From: Oerskovia rustica
Lineage (GTDB): Bacteria > Actinomycetota > Actinomycetes > Actinomycetales > Cellulomonadaceae
DNA length: 33,040 nucleotides
NCBI RefSeq assembly: GCF_014836555.1
Contig: NZ_JACSQQ010000011.1
Span: forward strand, 45,865-78,904
Direction: 5' to 3'
Below are positions 21,872-29,534 of this stretch, piece by piece (position 1 is the first letter of the stretch; each line of letters starts with the position of its first letter). The position numbers were made by a program, and so were the translations under genes. The notes below the pieces were generated by a model, which ran no database searches, was not told where the DNA came from, and was given only the letters and a program-made list of their open reading frames with translations.

Positions 21872-24837
21872 GGGCGCCTCCTCTCGTCGCCGCCGGGCGT
21901 TCGTCGGTCACCCTCGGCGGCAGGCACGTCGCCCTCGACGCTCCGCAGGGCGACCAGCTCGGCGAGGTCGGCGGTGCTCAGCTCGGAAATCGCTCCCTCG
22001 ACACCGCCCGCCCCGAGCACGGCGTCGGCGAGCTCCCTCTTGGACTCGATCATGCGGGCGATGTGCTCCTCGATGGTTCCTTCGCTGGTCAGGCGGTGCA
22101 CCTGGACGGGCCGTGTCTGCCCGATCCGGTACGCCCGGTCGGTCGCCTGCTCCTCGACGGCCGGGTTCCACCAGCGGTCGAAGTGGATGACGTGGTCGGC
22201 ACGCGTGAGGTTGAGCCCGGTCCCCGCGGCCTTGAGCGAGAGCAGAAAGACGGGCGGCATCCCTTCGGCCGCCTGGAAGCGAGCGACCATCTGCTCGCGC
22301 TGCGCCACGGGCGTCCCGCCGTGCAGCAGCATCGTCGGCACGCCGCGCCGAGCGAGGTAGGACTCGAGGAGCCGGGCCATCGCGACGTACTGCGTGAACA
22401 CGAGGATCGCGCCCTCCTCGGCGCGGACGGTCGTGACGAGCTCGGTGAACGCGTCGAGCTTGCCTGACCTCCCCGACAACCGAGGATCCTCCTCGTGCAG
22501 GTACTGCGCCGGGTGGTTGCAGATCTGCTTGAGGTGCGTGAGCAGGCCGCCGATCATGGCGCGACGCCCCATGCCCTCGGCCCGGTCGATCTCCGCGAGG
22601 GCCGATCGCACGGCATCCTCGTAGAGCCCGACCTGCTCGGCCGTGAGCGGCACCACCTGATCGGTCACGGTCTTGGGCGGCAGCTCGGGCGCGATCCCCG
22701 GGTCGGACTTGCGCCGCCGCAGCAGGAACGGCCGCACCAGGCGCGCGAGGCGTTCGGCGAGTACCGGGTCGCGGGTCCCTTCGATCGGGTCGGCCCAACG
22801 CCGCCGGAACTGCCCGCGCGTGCCCAGGAGGCCCGGGTTGAGCCAGTCCATGACGGCCCACAGCTCGGTGAGGTTGTTCTCGACGGGCGTCCCGGTCAGC
22901 GCGACGCGGGCCGCGGCGGGGATCGTGCGCAGCGCCTTCGCGGTGCCGGACCCCGGGTTCTTGACGTGCTGCGCCTCGTCCGCGACGACGAGCCCCCAGC
23001 GGTGCGCCCCGAGCACGGGTGCGCTCCGCGAGGCGTCCGACAGGACGGTCCCGTAGGTCGTCAGCACGAACCCGTCGTCGACCCCGCGCAGGTCGCGTGA
23101 CGCACCGTGGAATCGGCGCACCGCGACCCCGGGCGCGAACCGGCGGACCTCCTGCTCCCAGTTGCCCAGGAGGGAGGCGGGGCACACGACCAGGGTGGGC
23201 CCGGTGGCCGTGGCGCCCACCTGTGGCGGCGCGGCGTCGTCGGGCCGGGAGCGGTGCAGGTGCAGCGCGATCAGCGTGATCGTCTTGCCGAGTCCCATGT
23301 CGTCGGCCAGGCACGCGCCGAGCCCGAGCCCGGTCAGGCGCGCGAGCCAGCGCAGGCCGTCGAGCTGGTAGTCGCGCAGCGAGGCGTTCAGTCCTTCCGG
23401 TACGACGACGTCGCGCGCCGGGCTGGGGTCCTCGAGCTCGGCGCGGAGCCGGTCGAGCCACGGCGTCGGCGTCACGACCAGGTCGTGGTCGCCCACGCGG
23501 GCCACGCCCGTGAGCGCTGCGGAGACGGCGTCGAGCGCGGAGACGGGCTGGGCCGTGCGTCGGGTGGCCGCCTGCGCCGCGGCAGGATCGGCGAGGACCC
23601 ATCGCCCGCGCAGCCGCACGACGGCGGAGCGCCCCTCGGCGTGGACGCGCGCCAGGTGCTCGCGCTCGGCCGCGGTGAGGCGGACCCCGTCGAGCGTGAG
23701 CTCGTGCGTGAGCGTCATGGGGCTCGACAGGGAGCCGGACGACGCGGAGGCGCCCCCGTGCGCGCCGGTCCGCAGCAGGGCGGGGAGCGCGCCGACCGCG
23801 TCGGGGGCCTCGGTCGGTGAGAACACCGCGACGGACCGGACCTGACCGGCGAGGCTCGCCGGCCACTCGACACCGACGCCGGTCGCGGCAAGCGCTGATG
23901 CCCCTTCGGCGAGGAGCTCGCGCACGTCGGCCGGGGCGAGGACGAGGCAGTCGGGGACCGGCCGGTCGAGCAGCCCGTCGAGCGGGGGCCAGGCGTGGGC
24001 TCCCGCACGCAGCCGGACCAGGACGTCCCCGACCGCCTCGCGGGCACCCGTGTCGGTGCGGGCGGACGCCCACAGCGCGTCCGCCGTCCGGGCCCCGTCG
24101 CGCCCGCGGACGACGACCGTCGCGAGCCAGTCACGGACGGCGAGGTCACCGTCGACGGACGGTTCGTCACCCTCGGCGGACGGGCCGCCTCCCTCAGCGA
24201 GCGGGCCGTCGTCCGGCAAGGGGGCGAGCCGGAGGGTCACGGTGACGCGAGGGTCGAGCAGCGCGGCGGCGTCGTGCGCCCATCCGGCGAGCTCGGCGTC
24301 GGCTGCACCGGGGGTCTCGTGCGGCGTCGTGTCGCCCGACGAGCCCACCAGCAGGCCGGCGGGCCCCTGGGGAACGTCGGCGGTCGTCGCGGCGCGCCGG
24401 ACCCACGCGTCCGCGACGGCATCCATGACCTGTCGCACCGTGCTCGTGCGTGCCGCTCCGTGCATCGCGACGCCGTCGGTGCGCGTCCCGTCGTCGACGA
24501 CGCGGTCCGCAGGCGTCCCGGTCCCGGCGCCGAGCGCCTCCGGGACGGCGACGTCGTCGGGCATCGCGTCCGCGAGGGCGTCCACACGGTCGAGGGCGGC
24601 GCCGTCGAGCGGGCCGACCCGCCAGCCCGCGCGGCCCGCGTCGAGCACGGGCACGAGACGACCGGCCGCGACGTGCCCGAGGGCCTCGGCGCACACTGCT
24701 CCCCAGAACACGTCGGCGGGGCTGCCGTCGCCCGCCGCCCAGGCGTCGAGCAGTCCGTCGAGCAGGTCGTCGGGCACCACCGCTGGTTCGTCGCTCGCCG
24801 GGTGGCCGACAGTTGGGCGTGGCGCTGGTCGCGGCAC
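21868..24837 (-). CDS. SNF2/RapA-type DEAD-like helicase
   Basis: 989-residue Swi2/Snf2 ATPase, a double-strand DNA translocase. The N-terminal 400 residues are a poorly conserved Asp/Ala-rich region, then the SNF2 core: Walker A DMGLGKT (513-519), DEAQ box (620-623), ALTGTPVENNLTELW, and the C-terminal lobe with VFTQYVAMARLLESYL, LKAAGTGLNLTRADHVIHFDRWWNPAVE and DRAYRIGQTRPV. Actinobacterial proteins of this layout are commonly paired with a SWIM protein, as here. The role is unproven; chromatin-like remodelling or DNA repair are guesses. GTG 24837 has GGAAAGAGG shortly upstream. It is divergent from the TetR gene, sharing the operator region at 24859-24897. Confidence 0.92.
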   Translation of the reverse strand: MPRPAPRPTVGHPASDEPAVVPDDLLDGLLDAWAAGDGSPADVFWGAVCAEALGHVAAGRLVPVLDAGRAGWRVGPLDGAALDRVDALADAMPDDVAVPEALGAGTGTPADRVVDDGTRTDGVAMHGAARTSTVRQVMDAVADAWVRRAATTADVPQGPAGLLVGSSGDTTPHETPGAADAELAGWAHDAAALLDPRVTVTLRLAPLPDDGPLAEGGGPSAEGDEPSVDGDLAVRDWLATVVVRGRDGARTADALWASARTDTGAREAVGDVLVRLRAGAHAWPPLDGLLDRPVPDCLVLAPADVRELLAEGASALAATGVGVEWPASLAGQVRSVAVFSPTEAPDAVGALPALLRTGAHGGASASSGSLSSPMTLTHELTLDGVRLTAAEREHLARVHAEGRSAVVRLRGRWVLADPAAAQAATRRTAQPVSALDAVSAALTGVARVGDHDLVVTPTPWLDRLRAELEDPSPARDVVVPEGLNASLRDYQLDGLRWLARLTGLGLGACLADDMGLGKTITLIALHLHRSRPDDAAPPQVGATATGPTLVVCPASLLGNWEQEVRRFAPGVAVRRFHGASRDLRGVDDGFVLTTYGTVLSDASRSAPVLGAHRWGLVVADEAQHVKNPGSGTAKALRTIPAAARVALTGTPVENNLTELWAVMDWLNPGLLGTRGQFRRRWADPIEGTRDPVLAERLARLVRPFLLRRRKSDPGIAPELPPKTVTDQVVPLTAEQVGLYEDAVRSALAEIDRAEGMGRRAMIGGLLTHLKQICNHPAQYLHEEDPRLSGRSGKLDAFTELVTTVRAEEGAILVFTQYVAMARLLESYLARRGVPTMLLHGGTPVAQREQMVARFQAAEGMPPVFLLSLKAAGTGLNLTRADHVIHFDRWWNPAVEEQATDRAYRIGQTRPVQVHRLTSEGTIEEHIARMIESKRELADAVLGAGGVEGAISELSTADLAELVALRSVEGDVPAAEGDRRTPGGDERRRP

Positions 24838-24858
24838 AGGGCCTCTTTCCTGGTGCGT

Positions 24859-24897
24859 CGTACGTCGATCTTCCGAGCGATCAACGTACGATGTACG
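24859..24897. promoter_or_regulatory. overlapping operators in the SNF2/TetR divergent region
   Basis: CGTACGTCGATC (24859-24870) and GATCAACGTACG (24879-24890) are 12-nt inverted arms with one mismatch and an 8-nt spacer. The right arm overlaps a second perfect palindrome, CGTAC-GAT-GTACG (24885-24897). A -10-like TACGAT (24887-24892) for the TetR gene lies inside. This is the expected geometry for TetR self-repression, and may also control the SNF2 operon. Confidence 0.65.
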
Positions 24898-24971
24898 CAG
24901 ATCATTCCCGACAGGTCGGGCATCCGTCGAGCCCCTTCGATGATCCCCGATCGCTCACGAGGAGGCAGCCC

Positions 24972-25739
24972 GTGCCGACCCCGACGTCCCCCGCGACCCC
25001 TCGCGACCCCGCGCGCACCCTCGCGCTCCTGTGGGGCCTGCACGCCGACCGTGGCGCGAGGGGACCCCAGCAGTCCCGGACGCCCGACGAGGTGGCGCGG
25101 GCCGCCGTCGGGCTCGCGGACGCGGAGGGTGCGCTCGCCGGGCTGTCCATGCGCAAGGTGGCCGCCGAGCTCGGGATCGGCACCATGTCGCTCTACACCT
25201 ACGTCCAGAACAAGGACGACCTCGTGGACCTGGTCGTCGACCGCGCGTACGGCGAGCTCTACCCGCAGGGCGAGGCGCGGGGTGCCACGTGGCAGGACCG
25301 GCTGCGGTCGGTGGCCCGCGCCAACTGGGACCTCTTCGCGGCGCACCCCTGGCTCCTCGACATCGACCTCGCGCGCCCTGTCCTCGGGCCGGGCGAGACC
25401 CGCAAGTACGACGTCGAGCTGCGGGCGATCGAGGGAGTCGGCCTCGACGACGTCGCGATGGACGCGACCGTGACGCTCGTCGTCGGGCAGGCGACCACCG
25501 CGGCGCGCCGTGCCCGCGCGGCCCGCCTCGCCCACGAGGAGAGCGGGCAGACCGACGACGAGTGGTGGACCGCGAACGCCCCGCTCCTCGAACGGATCAG
25601 CGAGATGAGCACGTTCGCCGTGGCCGGGCGCGTGGGCGCCACGGTCGGCGAGGCGCAGCAGTCCGCGTACTCGGCCGAGGCCGAGCTGGAGTTCGGGATC
25701 GACCGCATCGTCGCGGGCGTGCAGGCTCTGGTCGCGTGA
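24972..25739 (+). CDS. TetR/AcrR-family transcriptional regulator
   Basis: 255-residue repressor-type regulator. The helix-turn-helix is at about 37-85 (TPDEVARAAVGLADAEG..., LSMRKVAAELGIGTMSLYTYVQNKDDLVDLVVD), followed by a TetR_C_1-like ligand and dimer domain (HPWLLDIDLARPVLGPGE...). The C-domain type is that of Tet-repressor relatives that often control membrane or efflux proteins. GTG 24972 has GGAGG 6 nt upstream; the frame is open further upstream but crosses the operator. The stop overlaps the DUF998 start by 4 nt, so the regulator and membrane protein are coupled. The ligand is unknown. Confidence 0.93.
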   Translation: MPTPTSPATPRDPARTLALLWGLHADRGARGPQQSRTPDEVARAAVGLADAEGALAGLSMRKVAAELGIGTMSLYTYVQNKDDLVDLVVDRAYGELYPQGEARGATWQDRLRSVARANWDLFAAHPWLLDIDLARPVLGPGETRKYDVELRAIEGVGLDDVAMDATVTLVVGQATTAARRARAARLAHEESGQTDDEWWTANAPLLERISEMSTFAVAGRVGATVGEAQQSAYSAEAELEFGIDRIVAGVQALVA

Positions 25740-26530
25740 GGGGGGCGCAGGCCGCCCGGACAGGGCCCACGAGCCGGCTCGTCACGGTCGCTCAGGTCCT
25801 CCTGACCCTTGCCGGGATCCTCTACGTGGGCGTCGTGCTGGAGGCGGCCGCCGGGTGGCCCCTCGACCCGACCCGTTCGTACCTGTCCGAGCTCGCGGCG
25901 CTCGACCAGCCGACGTCCGCGCTCTTCCGGGGGACCGATCTCGCCGCGGGCGCGCTCGTGGTCTTCGGGCTCGCGGTCCTGGGCGTCGCGTACCGGCGTC
26001 GGCGCGCGGCCGGGCACCCGGCAGCGACCCCCGTGCAGCGGGTCACGTTCTGGGCGCTCGTGGCGTTCGGGCTCGCGACCATGGCCGACGCCCTGCTGCC
26101 CCTCGACTGCGCGCTGTCCGTCGGGACCTGCGCCGCGCGCGAGGAGGCGGGAGCCGTGAGTGCTGCCCACCACGCGCACACGTTCTCGAGCGTCGCGTCG
26201 GGGATCGGCTCGTTCGTCGCGAGCGCGGGGATCGTGTGGCTCGCGCGGGCCCGACGTCGGACCCCCCTCGGGCTCTCGGCCCGCCTCGCGGGCGCCCTCG
26301 GGCCGGTCCTGGGGATCGTGACCGGCACGATCGGCATGTTCGGCAGCCCGTTGCCGCTCGGGACGGGGATCGCGCAGCGCGTACAGATCGTCGCGTTCTC
26401 GGTCGTCCTGGTGCTCGCGGTGCAGGTCCTGAGGATCCCGCAGCGCCGCTCGCGCCCCCGGGAGGACCGCACAGGGGAGGTGGGGACCGAACCCACAGCC
26501 TCCTCCGAGGCGAGTCCCAGGGACGCGTGA
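25736..26530 (+). CDS. DUF998 family membrane protein
   Basis: 264-residue integral membrane protein with six likely helices (about 16-35, 67-86, 103-121, 153-171, 183-203, 213-232). The family hallmarks are SYLSELAALDQP (48-59) after helix 1, and LLPLDCALSVG with two cysteines (125, 132) that may form an external disulfide. A charged, disordered cytoplasmic tail covers 234-264. DUF998 proteins have no established function; coupling to a TetR regulator suggests inducible expression, perhaps in response to a membrane-active compound. GTG 25736 overlaps the regulator's stop (GTGA). Confidence 0.85.
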   Translation: MRGAQAARTGPTSRLVTVAQVLLTLAGILYVGVVLEAAAGWPLDPTRSYLSELAALDQPTSALFRGTDLAAGALVVFGLAVLGVAYRRRRAAGHPAATPVQRVTFWALVAFGLATMADALLPLDCALSVGTCAAREEAGAVSAAHHAHTFSSVASGIGSFVASAGIVWLARARRRTPLGLSARLAGALGPVLGIVTGTIGMFGSPLPLGTGIAQRVQIVAFSVVLVLAVQVLRIPQRRSRPREDRTGEVGTEPTASSEASPRDA

Positions 26531-26543
26531 TGGACTGGGCTCC

Positions 26544-27392
26544 ATGACGACGGCGACCCCGCCCCCCACCACGTGGGTCATCCTGCCCGGGCTCCTGCTC
26601 GCCCCCTCCGACATGGAGCCTCTGGCGCGCGTCGTGCGGGAGCAGTTCCCGGCCGCGACCGTGCTCGTGCTCGACTCGTGGGAGACGGCGGTCACCGCGC
26701 CCGTCGCCGCGATCCGGGCGTCTCTCGGGCTGGAGGGGCGGCACGCCCCCGCGAGCATCGGCCTCGTGGGGCACAGCGTGGGCGGCCTCGCAGCGATCGA
26801 GTGGGCGCTGACGCACCCCGAGGAGCTCGGGGCCGTCGTGCTCCTCGACCCGACGGCACCCTTCCTGCCGCGTCGCCCCGAGCGGCCCGCCCCGGTCGGG
26901 GCGACGCTGTTCGCGGAGAGGCTGCTCCACGCGGGCGGCACCCTGCTCGCGCGCTGCGGGGCGGTGACGAGGCGCGGGCCCGCGCTGCGCCGTCGGGCCT
27001 GGTACGACGGGACGCACCGCCCCGACCCCATGCCCGACGACGAGGCCGCCCGCCGCTACGGCACGCCCGAGGCGTGGCGACTCCTGGTGGGGCAGTACGA
27101 GCAGAGCTGGTCGCAGGCCGAACGCGTCACCGCCCTGTTCGCCGGCCGCTCCGACGCGCTCGACCGTCTCGCGGTCCGCCCCGTCCAGCTCGTCGGGTGG
27201 GGGAGCCGAGGGCAGGGGCCGTTCCTGCGGGAGGAGCGCGAGCTCGGGGCGCGCCTCGGCGCGAGCGTCTACGGGCTACCGGGCGAGGGACACATGTTCC
27301 CGCTCACGAGGCCCGACGTCGTCGCGCAGGTCCTGCGAGGAGAGGTCCCGGACGGGGCGCTCGCGCCCGACCGGGACGCGGCGTTCCGCTGA
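26544..27392 (+). CDS. alpha/beta hydrolase
   Basis: 282-residue serine hydrolase. It begins with the strand WVILPGLLLAPSDM, has the nucleophile elbow GHSVGG (Ser78), LDPTAPFLP after it, and the catalytic His near the end in GEGHMFPL. The lid (about 110-190) is Arg-rich and not similar to a recognised subfamily, so the substrate cannot be named. It lies 13 nt after the DUF998 stop and could be read from the same promoter; a weak -10-like TGGACT sits 7 nt before the ATG. Its stop is 10 nt from the stop of the convergent M15 peptidase gene, leaving no room for a terminator. Confidence 0.85.
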   Translation: MTTATPPPTTWVILPGLLLAPSDMEPLARVVREQFPAATVLVLDSWETAVTAPVAAIRASLGLEGRHAPASIGLVGHSVGGLAAIEWALTHPEELGAVVLLDPTAPFLPRRPERPAPVGATLFAERLLHAGGTLLARCGAVTRRGPALRRRAWYDGTHRPDPMPDDEAARRYGTPEAWRLLVGQYEQSWSQAERVTALFAGRSDALDRLAVRPVQLVGWGSRGQGPFLREERELGARLGASVYGLPGEGHMFPLTRPDVVAQVLRGEVPDGALAPDRDAAFR

Positions 27393-27402
27393 AGGACGGC
27401 GG

Positions 27403-28974
27403 CTACCAGCCGGCCGCGTACTCGAAGTGCCAGGGCTCGGGCTTGGACCCGTTGGGACGGGCCCACGCGGGGTTGTCCCACCCGTACAGGGGGGCGTTCG
27501 AGCGCAGCCACTTGTACTGGGCCGAACCGGGGCTCGATGCCGGCGCTGCAAGATCGATCGCGAGGCCCCAGCCGTGGTTCGAGGTCCCGGGGACGGCCGC
27601 GAGGCCGGGCTTGGCGGCCCGCGTCGAGACCTGCTCCGAGTAGGACCGGTACGTGTCCGTGAGCGGGATCGACGTGCCGAACCGCTGGGCGTAGGCCGCG
27701 GACAGCTCCTCGAGCATCGCGGCAGCGTCGCAGCGCAGGGACTGGCTCGGTGCGAACGACAACGACGTGAGGGCCGACGCCGGGATCTTGCCGTTGGAGA
27801 AGTTGGCGGACCCGCACTGGTCGAGCAACGTCGCCGCACGGGTTCGACGCTCGGCCGCGAGCTCTGCCGGGGTCGCGGGGGCCGGCGTGACGACCGACTG
27901 GGACGTCTCACCGAAGTCGTTGAGCTGCATCGCCACGTTGTTCATCGCCTGGCCGAGGTCCGCGGTCGTGAGCGGACCCGAGGCCGCACCCTCGTCCTGC
28001 GTGACCGTCGTGTCGGCGACCTCGGCGCTGTCGGCGAGGGACGTGCGCTCGTTCGAGCGGGACGCGCGCTGCGAGCCCTCGCTGCGCTCGGCCAAGATCT
28101 GGTCCTTGAGGGCTGCGAGCTCCGCACGCGCGGTCTCGAGCTCGTGCGTGGAGGCCGAGGATGCCTCGGCACGTGCCAGGAGGGCCTCCGCCTTGGCGAT
28201 CATGTCGTCCTGGGTGGCGTCCGCCTGCCCGGCGAGCGTCGTGGTGTTCCCGCCCTCGTCGTCCGCGAGGTCGGCCTGCTGCCCGCCGGGGGCGAGGTCG
28301 CCCGACGCCGTGCCGGGGATGATCATGGGCACGCACGCCAGGGCACCGACGAACGCGGCGCCCGTCGCGGCGCGCGCCACGAGACGCGAGCCGAACAGGG
28401 TCCCCCGGGCCGGTGTCGCGGGGGCGACCGGGGTGGAGCCGGTCGCGGGGCCGCCCGACTTGCGCTCACGCCGGCTCAGCGGCGGGAAGGTCGGGTCGGT
28501 GGTCGGAGCGGCGGGCGCATCCGCGGCGGTGGTGACGACCGGCGTGGGCGTCGAGCGCAGCGGCGTCGGGGCCGGGACCAGGACGACGGGGATCTCGCCC
28601 GACGGTGTCCGGAGCGGCGCGGCGGGCTCGGGGGCGGCGCGCAGGATGCCGGTCGGCGGGAACGGAGAGGTTCGAGGGGCAGCCGCCACGGCCGCTGCCG
28701 GTGCGACGACCTGCGGCGCGGGGGACGTCACCGGGGTCGCCGCCGTCGGCACGGGGAACGGTGCCGGGCGTGCCGCGGTCTGCGGCACGGCGAACGTCGC
28801 GGGGCGCGAGCTGCTGGTGTGCCGGTGCTCGACCTGCAGGTGGTCGACGTGGGGGCGTCCCTCGAGTCCGGCCGCGGCGAGCTCTCGCGCGCGAAGCTCG
28901 GCCTGACGTTGACGCCGCGTGGGGGTCGGCGCGGCGCCGTGCGGGCGCTGCTGGACCGGTGCGGACGTTTCCAC
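27403..28974 (-). CDS. membrane-anchored M15 (VanY-type) D-Ala-D-Ala carboxypeptidase
   Basis: 523 residues. The catalytic domain is at the C-terminus (about 395-523), family M15B: SYSEQ, then zinc ligands His467 and Asp474 in SNHGWGLAIDL, and EPWHFEY with catalytic Glu513 and zinc ligand His516. The single hydrophobic helix (about 197-220) is internal, so residues 1-196, a Pro/Ala/Thr-rich disordered stretch ending in basic residues, should be cytoplasmic and the peptidase extracellular. A coiled-coil-like segment (255-295) and a Ser/Thr-rich stalk follow the helix. It should trim peptidoglycan stem peptides. GTG 28974 has AGGAG 9 nt upstream. A long cytoplasmic head on such enzymes is typical of proteins placed by cell-division or kinase partners, but none is identified. 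Confidence 0.9.
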   Translation of the reverse strand: METSAPVQQRPHGAAPTPTRRQRQAELRARELAAAGLEGRPHVDHLQVEHRHTSSSRPATFAVPQTAARPAPFPVPTAATPVTSPAPQVVAPAAAVAAAPRTSPFPPTGILRAAPEPAAPLRTPSGEIPVVLVPAPTPLRSTPTPVVTTAADAPAAPTTDPTFPPLSRRERKSGGPATGSTPVAPATPARGTLFGSRLVARAATGAAFVGALACVPMIIPGTASGDLAPGGQQADLADDEGGNTTTLAGQADATQDDMIAKAEALLARAEASSASTHELETARAELAALKDQILAERSEGSQRASRSNERTSLADSAEVADTTVTQDEGAASGPLTTADLGQAMNNVAMQLNDFGETSQSVVTPAPATPAELAAERRTRAATLLDQCGSANFSNGKIPASALTSLSFAPSQSLRCDAAAMLEELSAAYAQRFGTSIPLTDTYRSYSEQVSTRAAKPGLAAVPGTSNHGWGLAIDLAAPASSPGSAQYKWLRSNAPLYGWDNPAWARPNGSKPEPWHFEYAAGW

Positions 28975-29078
28975 CTGACGTGACTCCTGTGCTCTGGGAC
29001 GGCCTCCGGCTGGAGGTCGGTACCGACTTCGTGGTGCGGGAGCCAGTGGTCGTTGCCGTCCGTCGTGCGCCCGATCGC

Positions 29079-29107
29079 GGCCTACGTTACTCGTTCGTTA
29101 TCGACAA
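29079..29107 (-). promoter_or_regulatory. candidate promoter of the M15 peptidase gene
   Basis: On the minus strand TTGTCG (29107-29102) is followed after 17 nt by TAGGCC (29084-29079). This A/T-richer patch, with CGTTA given twice, stands out in the 298-nt gap. About 100 nt of leader would separate it from the start codon. The -10 is a poor match, so this is tentative. Confidence 0.3.
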
Positions 29108-29272
29108 GTGTGACGCCGTCGGCCCCCGAGACGGCCGGGGCCGCACGGTGGTGCGGAAAACTCGTCCGATCCCGCCGTCGTCCCACGTTCGTCCCGTCCT
29201 GCGGCTGGCCGACGCGTGTCCGGTACGTCATGGTTGGTGCGGACCGACCCCCGACCGGAACGAGGGATGACG

Positions 29273-29503
29273 ATGCTGTACCTGTTCGCCGTGGTCTTCG
29301 GGGCCGCGACGGGAGTGGTCCTCGACCACCTCAAGCAGCAGCGCGCCACGACGGCGATGCTCGCGCTCGTGCTCGCCTTCGGCGCCGGGGGCGGGGCCTT
29401 CGGTGCGGTGGCGGACGCGCCGTTCGCGGTCGGGGCCGCACTGGTCTCGCTCGGGCCCGGGATGATGCTCGGCGCGGGTCTCCGGCGCGCGGCCACGCGC
29501 TGA
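29273..29503 (+). CDS. small hydrophobic membrane protein
   Basis: 76 residues, MLYLFAVVFGAATGVVLDHLKQQRATTAMLALVLAFGAGGGAF..., with two or three hydrophobic segments (1-16, 26-46, 52-70) and a glycine-rich C-terminal half. I do not recognise a family. ATG 29273 is favoured because GAGGG lies 6 nt upstream; ATG 29267 would overlap that site. The coding evidence is the clean hydrophobic pattern, the Shine-Dalgarno and its fit between two genes. It converges on lysX with 31 nt between stops. There is nothing to show its function. Confidence 0.6.
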   Translation: MLYLFAVVFGAATGVVLDHLKQQRATTAMLALVLAFGAGGGAFGAVADAPFAVGAALVSLGPGMMLGAGLRRAATR

Positions 29504-29534
29504 CCGCGGGGCCGGTGACCGGGCCCGGACCGGG

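Noticed and set aside
24891-24971. Start of the TetR regulator at ATG 24891
   Set aside because: It lies inside the operator and has no Shine-Dalgarno, while GTG 24972 has GGAGG at the right distance and matches family length.
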